From an uncultured Roseburia sp. (GTDB lineage Bacteria > Bacillota > Clostridia > Lachnospirales > Lachnospiraceae), in the NCBI GenBank assembly GCA_900756925.1, contig CAAELX010000044.1, positions 17,122 through 81,121 on the forward strand: 64,000 nt of DNA, in the 5' to 3' direction. Each line of letters begins with the position of its first letter. The first letter of the stretch is position 1. Below the pieces are notes generated by a model, which searched no databases, was not told the DNA's origin, and saw only the letters and a list, made by a program, of their open reading frames with translations. The translations under genes were made by a program, and so were the position numbers. Of this stretch, positions 24,919 through 34,763 are shown piece after piece.

Positions 24919-27396
24919 ATGAAAAACAGAGAAAAAATATATTTTGAAACAGATTATCCGGAAGATCAGGTGCACATTCACAGTGAAATGGAAATTCTGT
25001 ATATCCTGCAGGGGCACTGTGCCGTATTTGTAAACGGGAAAAATTTTGTGATGAAGCCGGAGGATCTCGTTGTATTTAATCCGTTCGAGGCACATCAGAC
25101 GTACCGGGAAGAGGGCGGGCACGTCCTGTCGCTGTTTATTCCAATACAGTATCTGACGGAGGCGGAGATCAGAACGGTATTTTGTGCATCGGCACTCCAA
25201 CCGGAGAAGGAAGTGAGTTTTGATATGCTTCGGGGACGGTTGGCAGAGATCTTCCGTGACTATACGGATAGTTCCGCGCACCGGAGGCTGAATTTGTATG
25301 CCGAACTGTTAGAGCTTTTCAGCATTTTACAGCAGGATTTCTCTCTTGAAGATTGCAGGGAATCCGGGTATGGTGCGAAGGAACAGAAGAAAGTGGAGCA
25401 GAGGCAGAAGGTGTTGTCGTATATCTGGGAGCACTATATGGAACCTCTGACATTAAAGAGTGTGGCGGCAGAGTTCTATCTGTCGGAAGGTTATTTCTCA
25501 AGACTGTTTCAGGAGATGTCTGGGAAAAGCTTCTCCGATTATCTGCGGAGTGTCAGACTGTCGGCAGCGAGAAGGGAACTGCTGCGGATGAAGTCATCGG
25601 TCACAGAGACAGCATTTTCGTGTGGGTTTGGAAATGTGAATACGTTTATCGAGGCATTTCATCGGGAATACGGGCTGACACCGGGAACTTTTTTACAGCA
25701 GGAGAAGCAGAAAAGCCAGGAGGCAGAGGGAGAACCTGCAGAGGAAGAGATCTATTTTGCAGAGGAGATTTCCTACATGAGCCTGCTGCGGTACAGAACG
25801 TCGGAGACGAAGAATAATTTCCTGCACTTGTCTGGTAATGAAAAGATAGAAGTTGATTTTACTGCCAGGGCATCTGCTTTTCATCCAATATGGAAGATGA
25901 CAACCAGTGGAAGCTATGCGAAGGAACTTTTATATGCGGTCGTGCAGGAAATCTTTCAGAAAGTGAAAAAGGAAATTCGGTTTGAAAATCATTTGCTTCA
26001 TGGAATTTATGAGGATGAACTTGGAGTCTGCCACAGAAAAGAAGATGGAAGCCTTGGTTTTAATTTTGTCTATCTGGATATGATTCTGAAATTTCTGGTA
26101 GAGGAATTGCAGGTGACACCGTGGATTGTATTGGATTATACGCCCTCATGCCTTGTGGTAAAGAGAAAAAAACGATATTTTGGCAGTCATGTGATAAATC
26201 TTCCGGAAAATATAGAGGAGTGGACGTTACTTGTCACAGAGACACTAAAACATATGGCGGCCGTGTTTGGAATCGTGAATGTCTCCTCGTGGAAGTTTTC
26301 AATGGAGCAGGCGATACAGGTTTCTGTCGGCAACTGCGACATGGAGGAGTACAAAGCTTTTTATCTTGCAACGTACCGCGCAATCAAGGCAGTGCTTCCG
26401 GATGCAGAGATCTTCGGATTCGGTCTTGATACCGGGTTTGTGGCATTAGATTCCAACACAGAATTTGAAGAACTGTTAGCATTTGCAAAGGAGCATGACT
26501 GTCTGCCGGATATACTCAGCTTTCAGTGCTTTTTCTGCGATTATTCGAAACTAAAACAGACGGAAGTTGATTTTGACATGGCGCTGGATGAAGTATATCC
26601 GCTTTCAGAAAATCTGGATATTTTATCGGAGGAACTGGATCAGATCCAGAAGGTATCAGAGAGGTTCGGGGTGTCCATTCCCATCTATATTATGGTGGTA
26701 AATGCAGGAATGTGGGGAAGAGGACCGGGAAATGACACCTGTTTTAAAGCTGCCTTTACCGTCAGGAATGCATTGAAAAACAGAGACCGTCTGATAGCAT
26801 ACGGAACAGGCGCAGTGATTGACCATGCACAGTCCCTGCTCCCAACGAATTCTATGTACCATGGAGGTTTTGCCATGATCACGTTTAATGGAATACCGAA
26901 GGCAGCCTACGAAGGGCTTCTGCTTTTAAATGAGTTAGAAGGGGGTGTGATCGGGGAAGGGGAGGATTATATCATCACCCGCACTGAGAACGGACGGGAG
27001 TTTTACATTCTGTTATACCATTACTGTTCCTATAATCTGGCACGACACAGAAGGACGGTATTATCTCCGGCGGAGGAGCGCAATTATGACCGATATTATG
27101 AATATGAAGAGAAAGGGGCAAAGCCGATCCGTATTTTTATGAGAGGACTTCCATCTGGAAAAAGCTGTTTTCTGGAAACACATTATGTCAATCGTGAGCA
27201 TGGGAGCAGTTACGATGTCTGGATGAAGATGGGGGCACCGGTCAACCCAAACCGGAAGATTCTGGATTATCTCATGAGCCGGTCAGGGTTCGAGATTGAG
27301 ACAGAGGATCTGCCAGTATCTTTGGACGGGACGATTACACTGTCGATTCTGTTAGAACCGCATGAGGTGCGGGTGATCCACGGAGTACTGGAGTGA
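24919..27396 (+). CDS. AraC-type regulator fused to a GH39-like domain
   Basis: 825 residues. Residues 1-100 form a cupin-like sensor (PEDQVHIHSEMEILYILQG). Two AraC HTH motifs span about 155-255 (EPLTLKSVAAEFYLSEGYFSRLF and VTETAFSCGFGNVNTFIEAF). From about 290 to the end it resembles a GH39 beta-xylosidase-type barrel plus beta domain (LDYTPSCL, SWKFSM, GRGPGNDTCFKAAF, and a C-terminal VRVIHG). In canonical GH39 the acid/base region reads NEP; here the equivalent reads WKFSME, so the barrel may sense sugar and not hydrolyse it. The neighbouring symporter and GH3 genes are the likely targets. The fused architecture is known in Clostridia, with unclear mechanism. Confidence 0.87.
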   Translation: MKNREKIYFETDYPEDQVHIHSEMEILYILQGHCAVFVNGKNFVMKPEDLVVFNPFEAHQTYREEGGHVLSLFIPIQYLTEAEIRTVFCASALQPEKEVSFDMLRGRLAEIFRDYTDSSAHRRLNLYAELLELFSILQQDFSLEDCRESGYGAKEQKKVEQRQKVLSYIWEHYMEPLTLKSVAAEFYLSEGYFSRLFQEMSGKSFSDYLRSVRLSAARRELLRMKSSVTETAFSCGFGNVNTFIEAFHREYGLTPGTFLQQEKQKSQEAEGEPAEEEIYFAEEISYMSLLRYRTSETKNNFLHLSGNEKIEVDFTARASAFHPIWKMTTSGSYAKELLYAVVQEIFQKVKKEIRFENHLLHGIYEDELGVCHRKEDGSLGFNFVYLDMILKFLVEELQVTPWIVLDYTPSCLVVKRKKRYFGSHVINLPENIEEWTLLVTETLKHMAAVFGIVNVSSWKFSMEQAIQVSVGNCDMEEYKAFYLATYRAIKAVLPDAEIFGFGLDTGFVALDSNTEFEELLAFAKEHDCLPDILSFQCFFCDYSKLKQTEVDFDMALDEVYPLSENLDILSEELDQIQKVSERFGVSIPIYIMVVNAGMWGRGPGNDTCFKAAFTVRNALKNRDRLIAYGTGAVIDHAQSLLPTNSMYHGGFAMITFNGIPKAAYEGLLLLNELEGGVIGEGEDYIITRTENGREFYILLYHYCSYNLARHRRTVLSPAEERNYDRYYEYEEKGAKPIRIFMRGLPSGKSCFLETHYVNREHGSSYDVWMKMGAPVNPNRKILDYLMSRSGFEIETEDLPVSLDGTITLSILLEPHEVRVIHGVLE

Positions 27397-27485
27397 ACCA
27401 GTTCACCCGCACCATTCGCAAAAATGTATCTTCGATACTGTGCAGCCTAAGTTCAGATTCTGCAAGAATAAGTGCGAATACTTTA

Positions 27486-27514
27486 TTGACATTATCGGAT
27501 ATTGCCGATAACAT
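27486..27514 (+). promoter_or_regulatory. Promoter of the GH3 gene with embedded palindrome
   Basis: TTGACA (27486-27491), 17-base spacer, TAACAT (27509-27514). The spacer and -10 are occupied by the palindrome TTATCGG-N5/6-CCGATAA (27492-27511), a likely repressor site. No matching copy was found elsewhere in the window. Confidence 0.7.
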
Positions 27515-27611
27515 TTAATATGCAGACGTAAAAAAGTTGCGCGATGGTTCCCGTTTTTACGAGGCGCAGGAACCGTATCAATCTTATAAAAACAAGGAGG
27601 GTTTATTAAAG

Positions 27612-30119
27612 ATGCAGGTAAGAAAAAGAACCTACAGCGGCACAACATCAAACGATGTCAGCCAGAGAGAAATTGACAACCGGAAGCTTTCAAGAAGAGC
27701 AGCAGCAGCAGAAGGAGTTGTTCTGTTAAAGAATGATGGGGTACTTCCGGTAGCAGCCGATCAGCCGATTGCAATTTTCGGAAACGGAATCGCGAATATC
27801 ATCAAGGGAGGAACCGGATCCGGGGATGTCAATTCCAGAGATGTTGTCTCTGTATTAGATGGACTCCGCAATGCCGGATATCCGATCGTAAATGAAGCGG
27901 ACACACAGAAATATATGGAAGAGTATGACAGAGCTGGCAGAGAATGGGGCGCAGAAGTATTGAGACGGATCGAGGCGCTTCCGGCTGGAAGTGATATGGC
28001 GTTTTTCGGTGTGATCGCGGAAGTAAAAAGAGAGGAAGTTGAAGACATTCCGGTGAAAAAAGAGACGCTTGAGCAGGCAAAGGCAGTTCTCTATGTGATC
28101 AGCCGTATTGCAGGAGAGGGAAACGACCGCTTCACAAAAGAGGGAGATTATTACCTGTCAGAAGGCGAGAAGAAACAGATCGCAGAGATCACAAAGTATA
28201 ACCAGAACATTGTCCTGATTATCAACACCGGTGCGCAGATTGACTTAACCGAGATGCAGCAGAATGAGGCGGTAAAGGGAATCGTTTATCTGTCACAGCC
28301 TGGATGTGAGGCAGGAAATGTCATCGCAGACATCATCTCCGGAAAGGTGAACCCATCCGGTAAGCTGACTTCCACCTGGAGCGTGAAGTATGAGGATTTC
28401 CCGAATGCGGCAACGTTCTCCCATTGCAATGGTGACACGACAAATGAAAAGTATGAGGAAGGCATCTATGTCGGATACCGTTACTTCGACAGCTTCGGTG
28501 TGAAGACGTTATATCCGTTCGGCTATGGCTTATCCTACACAACATTCACAACAGACCACGTACAGGTGGCAGCAGAAGGCAATACCGTGACGGTGACAGC
28601 AACCGTGACAAACACAGGAAAAGCAGCCGGAAAACAGGTTGTGGAAGTGTACGCAGCATGCCCGCAGGAGGCAAGAAGCAGAGAGTTGAAGAAGCTTGTC
28701 GGCTTTAAAAAGACAAGCCTTTTAAAGCCGGGCGAGAGCGAGAACGTGACAGTGGCAGCAGATGCAAAGAACTTTGCTTCCTTTGATGAGAAGCAGGCAG
28801 CATGGGTTGTAGATGCAGGGGAATATGCAATCTTCGTATCCGAGCATGCAGAACAGAATACGTTATCAGGTGTCCTTTCTGTGGCAGAGGACTGTGTGAT
28901 CGAGAAAGTATCCCACATTGCACCGCTTCAGGAGGAGTTAAAAGAGCTTGAGGCACCGAAGGCAGTCGCAGATGCATTTACAGAGGCATGGAAAGAAGAG
29001 GCAGCAGGACTTGCCCGCGTTATATATGCGCCTACGGAAGTAGCAGCAGAAAGAATCCCGGAGAAGGCTCATGCAGCAGAGGCGAGAGCGATTGCAGAGA
29101 AGATGTCAGACGATGAGCTCGTTGCCATGTTAATGGGCGAGATTACAAAGGGACAGGATAATATCCGTGAAAATGAACTTGTTCCAACCGGAATCTTCGT
29201 TCCGGGTGCAGCCGGTGAGACAAGCTGCCGCTTTACTGAGAAGTATGGCGTACCGGCGGTGTCCATGGCAGATGGCCCTGCAGGACTTCGTCTGATGAAG
29301 AGCTATGACGTGGACAACGAGAGCGGATTAATTTATGGATTCAGCCTTCTGTCTGTCCTTGGCGGTGATTTGCTTAAGAAAGATTACCACAGGGAGAATG
29401 TCACAACTTACCATCAGTATGCAACTGCCATCCCGATCGGAACCTTATTAGCACAGACCTGGGATCCAGATGTGATCGAGGAAGTCGGTAAGATGGTAGG
29501 ACATGAGATGTTAGAGTTTGGTGTGGCATGGTGGCTTGCACCGGGTATGAATATCCACAGAAATCCACTCTGCGGAAGAAACTTCGAATACTATTCCGAA
29601 GATCCGTTCATCGCAGGTAAGATTGCAGCAGCCATGACAAAGGGTGTCCAGAGTATTCCGGGAATCGGAACGACAATCAAGCACTATGCGGCAAACAATC
29701 AGGAGGACAACAGACAGTTCTCGAACAGTATTCTTTCTGAGCGGGCGCTCCGTGAGATCTACTTAAGAGGATTTGAGATTGCGGTGAAGGAGTCACAGCC
29801 AATGTGTATTATGACTTCCTATAACCTCATCAATGGGGTACCGGCTGCAAACAACACAGACCTGATCACAACTGCACTGCGCGGTGAGTGGGATTTCCAG
29901 GGAATCGTCATGACAGACTGGACCACAACAAGCTTCGGATCTGCTACTCCGCACAAGTGTGCAGAGGCAGGAAATGACCTGATCATGCCGGGACATCAGA
30001 TTGATATCGATGACATCACAAAGGCACTTGCAGATGGAAGCTTAGACCGGGCAAAAGCAGTGGACTGCGTGGCAAGACTGATCACGGTATTATTCAATAC
30101 GATCGGCATGGAAGCATAA
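27612..30119 (+). CDS. GH3 beta-glucosidase/xylosidase, domain-permuted
   Basis: 835 residues in an order reversed from most GH3 enzymes. First comes the alpha/beta sandwich normally at the C-terminus (RRAAAAEGVVLLKNDGVLPV, GNGIANIIKGGTGSGDVNSR). A fibronectin III-like domain follows (about 310-420). The (beta/alpha)8 domain comes last, with PGMNIHRNPLCGRNFEYYSE, the substrate-binding IKHYAANNQE segment, and the nucleophile Asp at about 769 in GIVMTDW. The same order is known in Ruminococcus albus and Butyrivibrio beta-glucosidases. There is no signal peptide, so it cleaves imported oligosaccharides. The ATG at 27612 follows AAGGAGGG. Confidence 0.93.
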   Translation: MQVRKRTYSGTTSNDVSQREIDNRKLSRRAAAAEGVVLLKNDGVLPVAADQPIAIFGNGIANIIKGGTGSGDVNSRDVVSVLDGLRNAGYPIVNEADTQKYMEEYDRAGREWGAEVLRRIEALPAGSDMAFFGVIAEVKREEVEDIPVKKETLEQAKAVLYVISRIAGEGNDRFTKEGDYYLSEGEKKQIAEITKYNQNIVLIINTGAQIDLTEMQQNEAVKGIVYLSQPGCEAGNVIADIISGKVNPSGKLTSTWSVKYEDFPNAATFSHCNGDTTNEKYEEGIYVGYRYFDSFGVKTLYPFGYGLSYTTFTTDHVQVAAEGNTVTVTATVTNTGKAAGKQVVEVYAACPQEARSRELKKLVGFKKTSLLKPGESENVTVAADAKNFASFDEKQAAWVVDAGEYAIFVSEHAEQNTLSGVLSVAEDCVIEKVSHIAPLQEELKELEAPKAVADAFTEAWKEEAAGLARVIYAPTEVAAERIPEKAHAAEARAIAEKMSDDELVAMLMGEITKGQDNIRENELVPTGIFVPGAAGETSCRFTEKYGVPAVSMADGPAGLRLMKSYDVDNESGLIYGFSLLSVLGGDLLKKDYHRENVTTYHQYATAIPIGTLLAQTWDPDVIEEVGKMVGHEMLEFGVAWWLAPGMNIHRNPLCGRNFEYYSEDPFIAGKIAAAMTKGVQSIPGIGTTIKHYAANNQEDNRQFSNSILSERALREIYLRGFEIAVKESQPMCIMTSYNLINGVPAANNTDLITTALRGEWDFQGIVMTDWTTTSFGSATPHKCAEAGNDLIMPGHQIDIDDITKALADGSLDRAKAVDCVARLITVLFNTIGMEA

Positions 30120-30200
30120 GAGCTGTTTTCAGAAACGGACAGGGTGCACGGATGTAAGTGGTGAACCCTGGCACAGACAATAATAAAGGAAAAAGACAGA

Positions 30201-31526
30201 TTATGAAACGGGGAGCTTGACAAGGAAGCAGGTTCCGTGTACGGGAGCATTCAGAACATGGATGCTCCCGTTTTGTTTTTCGGTCAGCTCTTTTGCGATG
30301 CAGAGCCCGAGACCGAAATGCTCCCTGTCTGTATGGGCGTCGTCTGTCCGGTAGAAGCGTTCGAAGATATGAGGCTTCTTTTCATCCGGGATACCACAGC
30401 CGGTGTCGGTGAAGGTGAAGCAGAGATGCCCGTTCTCTTCCCGGCAGGCGAGTGTGACCTGTCCGCCGGATGGAGTATAGCAGAGCGCGTTATCCACGAG
30501 AATGAAAAAAATCTGTTCTGTGCGGTGCAGGTCGCAGAAGCAGTCCGGAAGAATCTCATCCGGGAGGGTGAGGGAGAGCCGGATGTTTTTTTTGCTGGCA
30601 AGAGGTTCGAATTTTTCAAAGGTGTCCAATAAAAGCAGATCCGGCTGGCAGACTTCCGGTTTGAAGGTGAGTGTCTGGGCATCTGAACCTGCGAGCAGCA
30701 GCATATCGTCAATCAGACGCTTCATGCGGACGGTCTCCTCGGACATCAGGTGCAGGAAATGGCTTCGGTCAGTATCGGAAGTGCATTTCCCCACAGATTC
30801 GAGTCCGGAGCGGATGACGGCGAGCGGGGTTCTCAGCTCATGGGAGGCGGAGGCGATGAACTGGCTCTGCCTGCGCCCGGCGGCATCCACCGGTTCTAAT
30901 ATTTTTCGGATAAAAAAACCGAAAAAGAAAAAGAGCAGGAAAAACGATATAAGATCTGCGGCAGCCACAATTATTTTTAAAGAAAAAAGCTGTTGCTTTG
31001 ATCCTTGCAGGGAGCGCAGAAGCAGAAAGTTTAAGTAGTTGTTTCCTTTTGGAATACTGCCGACGGAGGCATCGTAGGGAGAGCCGTCCTCCGTGGTGAA
31101 CTGGTATTCGGTGTGGGAGGTGAGCTTTTTGTTTTTCGAGGAGAAAGCGGAGATTTTGGTCTGTGCTTCGGCTTCTCTCAGTGCTGTTTTGCAGAGTGCC
31201 TGCTCAGCAGCGGACTGGTGGTACTGGTCATAGAAGAGAGGCGTCTCATTGTCGTACAGCCAGATGCGGATGGAACTGTTCTCCTGGAGCTGGTTCAGCC
31301 ACTGGTGGGAGATCGAGGACTGATCCTGCAGATGAGAGAGGACAGAGGTGACCTCAGTGAGAAAAGAGGTTTCATTTCCCTGCCGGATATTTTTCTCTGC
31401 GACAAAGACACACAGGATGCTTAAGGCGAGGATGACAGCCTGTGTGACGCAGGTGCAGAAAATAGTGAGCCTGCGGTGCAGATTCCGGTACGGGGTGGTG
31501 GAAAAAGAAAATATATAAGAAAACAT
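30201..31526 (-). CDS. Sensor histidine kinase
   Basis: 441 residues. Transmembrane helices lie at about 20-45 and 190-215 with an extracellular sensor region of about 145 residues between them (no named fold recognised). The H-box is SASHELRTPLAV, followed by the N box (LVDNALCYTP), G1 (FTDTGCGIPDEKK), F box and G2 (GLGLCIAKEL). It phosphorylates the response regulator encoded just upstream. The ATG has GAGGAGG before it. It probably senses an envelope or extracellular signal linked to the divergent operon. Confidence 0.92.
   Translation of the reverse strand: MFSYIFSFSTTPYRNLHRRLTIFCTCVTQAVILALSILCVFVAEKNIRQGNETSFLTEVTSVLSHLQDQSSISHQWLNQLQENSSIRIWLYDNETPLFYDQYHQSAAEQALCKTALREAEAQTKISAFSSKNKKLTSHTEYQFTTEDGSPYDASVGSIPKGNNYLNFLLLRSLQGSKQQLFSLKIIVAAADLISFFLLFFFFGFFIRKILEPVDAAGRRQSQFIASASHELRTPLAVIRSGLESVGKCTSDTDRSHFLHLMSEETVRMKRLIDDMLLLAGSDAQTLTFKPEVCQPDLLLLDTFEKFEPLASKKNIRLSLTLPDEILPDCFCDLHRTEQIFFILVDNALCYTPSGGQVTLACREENGHLCFTFTDTGCGIPDEKKPHIFERFYRTDDAHTDREHFGLGLCIAKELTEKQNGSIHVLNAPVHGTCFLVKLPVS
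30241..30281 (+). terminator. Plus-strand terminator inside the 3' end of the histidine kinase gene
   Basis: ACGGGAGCAT / ATGCTCCCGT hairpin followed by TTTGTTTTT, about 120 bases after the GH3 stop. It lies within the last coding part (NGSIHVLNAPVHGTC) of the opposing kinase gene. Confidence 0.75.
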
Positions 31527-31608
31527 GTAAGCCTCCTCTGGTAATTTAGAATGGTATCGCGGTATCTGTCGGAAGAGACCGGATATCTGGCAAAGAGAAA
31601 GGTGTAGC

Positions 31609-32280
31609 TTATGCAGTCAGAGAGTACCCGATTCCCCGGATGGTGCTGACATTAAGCACACTTCCAACGTAGGAAAGCCGTTTGCGCAGATAATGGATGT
31701 AAGTATCAAGGTTACAATCTTCTACCTCCGCATCCACACCCCAGACGCGGCTAAGGAGCACTTCGCGGCGAATGACAAGCCCGAAACTTCGAAGTAATAC
31801 CTCAAGCAGCTTTCCTTCCCGTCCAGAGAGCCGTAGGGAGCCTTTGGGTCCACTTAAGAGCCGGACGCTGCAGTCGTAGGAGATATCGCCGCAGAAAAGC
31901 AGACCGTCATCTTCCCATTTTCCGCTGCGCCTGCCGAGGGAGCGGATGCGGGCGGTCAGTTCCTCGAACGCAAAAGGTTTCACAATATAGTCATCTGCCC
32001 CGGCATCTAAGCCCTCAATCCGGTCGTAAAGTTCCCCGAGCGCCGTGATTAAGATGACAGGCGTTGCGATACCGGCAGCCCTCGCTTTCTGTAAGACGAG
32101 CAGTCCGTTCATCGTCGGGAGCATCCTGTCAAGCAGGACAATGTCATAGGCGTCCTGTAAAAAGAGGTCAAGCCCGTCTCTCCCGTCGTGGCACACATCC
32201 ACTTCGTAATGTTCCTGCTCCAACTGGAAGCGCAGCGTCTCGCAGAAATTGATATCGTCTTCGATCAGTAAAATTCGCAT
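31609..32280 (-). CDS. OmpR-family response regulator
   Basis: 223 residues. The receiver domain has acidic residues in LIEDD, phospho-acceptor Asp51 in LLDRMLP and conserved Lys in YIVKPF. The C-terminal winged helix spans about 125-223 (LSGREGKLLEVLLRS, VEDCNLDTYIHYLRKRL). It is the first gene of the minus-strand operon with the kinase. The divergent promoter region carries a large four-half-site operator that fits this type of regulator. Confidence 0.94.
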   Translation of the reverse strand: MRILLIEDDINFCETLRFQLEQEHYEVDVCHDGRDGLDLFLQDAYDIVLLDRMLPTMNGLLVLQKARAAGIATPVILITALGELYDRIEGLDAGADDYIVKPFAFEELTARIRSLGRRSGKWEDDGLLFCGDISYDCSVRLLSGPKGSLRLSGREGKLLEVLLRSFGLVIRREVLLSRVWGVDAEVEDCNLDTYIHYLRKRLSYVGSVLNVSTIRGIGYSLTA

Positions 32281-32309
32281 GATAGTATCTCCTCATTTTC
32301 ATAGAGACG

Positions 32310-32388
32310 AGTATAGCACAGGAATCTTAGAAAAGTCTTTAAATTAAAGATGAATTTAAAGATTCTTCTAAGATTTCTCCGGTAAGAT
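32310..32388. promoter_or_regulatory. Symmetric divergent promoter/operator of the two-component system and its operon
   Basis: Two 23-base arms (32323-32345 and 32353-32375), matching at 21 of 23 positions, are separated by 7 bases. Each arm holds two TCTT half sites (TCTTAG and TCTTTA) 11 bases apart, one helical turn, as expected for OmpR-type dimers. Seven bases outside each arm lies a -10 box: TATACT on the minus strand (32310-32315) and TAAGAT on the plus strand (32383-32388). The regulator would thus cover both -35 regions. Confidence 0.75.
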
Positions 32389-32438
32389 AGAGACAGAAAA
32401 CAGGCAATTACCTAAGAAAACAGGAGAAAGGATGAAAA

Positions 32439-34718
32439 ATGAGTAACGAAAAAATAAAACACAAAAATTTACACAGTCTGAGTATGCTGTGCATCACAGC
32501 CGTATTGCTTTTCCTAAATATAATGCTGTTTTCCACGGTCCTGACGGGCTGCGGAGCAGGAAAAACCAAGGGGACAGAGAGTGATGGTGCTTCCGGAAAC
32601 AGTGACAGAACCGGCAGGTTCGTGGAATCAAAAATGGTGCTGCCGGAGGAGATTGGCAGTGTGATCAAAATGAAACAGCTGTCTGACCAGACCATCGAAG
32701 TGGTCGGACGGGACAAGGATTACAGTCTCTGGGTCGCAAAGAGCAGTGATAGCGGAACGACCTGGGCGACTTCCCAGCTTACGGATATCGCAACCTATGA
32801 TATCGTGACAATCGCAGATGACGGAACCATCGCAGTGATTGATTATGCGGAAAATGGAAGCTGCCCGGTCACCGTGGTGGAACCGGATGGAAGCGCACAT
32901 TCTTTTTCTGTAGAACTGTCAGGGACAGATGGTGTGGTCTATGCGGCTGCACTTGACACGGAGAAAAATCTGGTGATGACGGATACGGCTGATGCCACTT
33001 ATATCATCAACACAGAGGATGGCAGCAAAAAGGGAACACTGGATATCGAGGATGAGACATTTATCTCTTTTCTGGACATCATCGGGACGGACTGCATTGC
33101 AGTCACAAGGGAAGGTGTGTATCTTTTTGACAGTATAACAGGAAAAGAGAAGGATGAGCTTACCGCTATTTCGGAACTGATTCAGGCAGATGACAGCCTT
33201 CTCTATCAGCACACAGATTCCGGACAGCCGGTGGTATTTGCGCGGGGCGAAGGTGCGGACAGCATAGTATTTGCATGCTATAAGGGAATCTACCATTACA
33301 CAATAGGCGGGTCTGTCACGGAAGAACTTGTCCCGGGAGCACAGGCAGCTCTTGGCAATAGTGGATCTATCTTTTATGGAATCAGCATGCAGGATGAGAC
33401 ACATTTTCTGGTAGCTGGCAGTAATGGAATGGAGGCAGCTGTTTACAGCTATGTGTATGATTCGGATGCAGCAGCAAGCCCGGATCAGGAACTGAATATC
33501 TATGCGTTAGAGGATACGGATACATTGCGCCAGGCAGTCAGTATTTTCCGCCAGCAGGAACCGGATATTTATGTAAATCTTGAGGTCGGAATGACAGACG
33601 GCAGCGGTGTCACTCTTGAGGATGCGTTAAAGACATTAAGCACTGATATTCTGGCAGGAAACGGACCGGATGTGCTGATTCTTGACGGAATGCCTGTGGA
33701 CAGCTATATCGGAAAAGGGATTCTTGCAGATATCAGTGATGTGGTGGAGGACGTGGATTCCTCGGACGGACTGATTGCTTCTATTGTAAAAGGCAGCACA
33801 GAGGATGGAAAAATCTATGCGATTCCGACTCGTTTTCTGGTGTCCATCCTTACAGGAGATGAGAAGACGACAGTCGCCGCCAATTCTTTAAAAACACTTG
33901 CTGACCGCATCGTGGCATTGACAAAAGAGCAGAGTACGCCTTACGTGGTACAGGAGAAGATTGCGGAAGGAATGTTACAGGATCTGTATCTGGCAGATTC
34001 CCCGAACTGGGTGAACGAGGATAACAGTCTGGATGAGACAAAAATATCCGATTTTCTGGCACAGACGAAGCGGATCTACGATGTGGATGATCACAGCAAT
34101 GCGGAATCTTATCAGAATTATTCAGAGAGCGGTGTGTTGAACGGGTACCGCTATGGATCGTTTGACAGTCTGGATTTGTTTACAGGAACATGCAGTGTGG
34201 AATTTGGAACGATTGCAGATGTTGCGGATTATCAGACCATGCTCAGTGCAGTATCAGAGGATGGCGCATCCTATAGCAGTCTTTCTTTTGACGGGCATAC
34301 TGCCTATGTGCCATTTTTACAGGCGGGAGTGGTAGCCGGTGGCAATGAGGAGGCAGGAAAAGCCTTTGTGAAGACACTGCTTGGGAAAGAAGCCGGGGAA
34401 GGAAGCAATGGAATCCCGGTCAATGAGGCAGCGCTAAAGGTACAGCTTCAGACACTGATGGATCCGACGGAGACATCTTTGGCCTTCTCCAGAGATGGCA
34501 GTGATAAGGTCTACACCATTTATTACCGGTCGCTGACAAATGAGGAAGTGGATGAGATCTTGGCACAGTTAGAGAGTGTGGACGAACCGGCGCTTGTCGA
34601 CCGTACCGTCCAGAACCTTGTGGTGGAGCAGGGAAGTAAATATTTAAAGGGTGAATTAAGCCTTGAGCAAGCAGTGAATGCGATCATGCAGAAGATGAAC
34701 CTGTACCTTGCAGAGTAA
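32439..34718 (+). CDS. Lipoprotein: beta-propeller-like sensor fused to an ABC solute-binding domain
   Basis: 759 residues. The signal peptide ends in a lipobox (VLTGC, Cys38). Residues about 60-355 contain repeated WD/sialidase-like blades (DYSLWVAKSSDSGTTW, TYDIVTIADDGTIAVID, DSLLYQHTDSG, GIYHY). From about 355 a family 1 solute-binding domain begins (ELNIYALEDTDTLRQAVSIF, GNGPDVLILDG, KIYAIPTRFLV). Usual sugar-binding lipoproteins are about 420-450 residues, so this is a real fusion. Two MalFG-type permease genes follow. The ligand is unknown. Under the divergent two-component system. Confidence 0.85.
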   Translation: MSNEKIKHKNLHSLSMLCITAVLLFLNIMLFSTVLTGCGAGKTKGTESDGASGNSDRTGRFVESKMVLPEEIGSVIKMKQLSDQTIEVVGRDKDYSLWVAKSSDSGTTWATSQLTDIATYDIVTIADDGTIAVIDYAENGSCPVTVVEPDGSAHSFSVELSGTDGVVYAAALDTEKNLVMTDTADATYIINTEDGSKKGTLDIEDETFISFLDIIGTDCIAVTREGVYLFDSITGKEKDELTAISELIQADDSLLYQHTDSGQPVVFARGEGADSIVFACYKGIYHYTIGGSVTEELVPGAQAALGNSGSIFYGISMQDETHFLVAGSNGMEAAVYSYVYDSDAAASPDQELNIYALEDTDTLRQAVSIFRQQEPDIYVNLEVGMTDGSGVTLEDALKTLSTDILAGNGPDVLILDGMPVDSYIGKGILADISDVVEDVDSSDGLIASIVKGSTEDGKIYAIPTRFLVSILTGDEKTTVAANSLKTLADRIVALTKEQSTPYVVQEKIAEGMLQDLYLADSPNWVNEDNSLDETKISDFLAQTKRIYDVDDHSNAESYQNYSESGVLNGYRYGSFDSLDLFTGTCSVEFGTIADVADYQTMLSAVSEDGASYSSLSFDGHTAYVPFLQAGVVAGGNEEAGKAFVKTLLGKEAGEGSNGIPVNEAALKVQLQTLMDPTETSLAFSRDGSDKVYTIYYRSLTNEEVDEILAQLESVDEPALVDRTVQNLVVEQGSKYLKGELSLEQAVNAIMQKMNLYLAE

Positions 34719-34763
34719 GCAGGTAATTGTGAGCTCCTATTTAAGAAGAGAGGAGAAAAAGAG

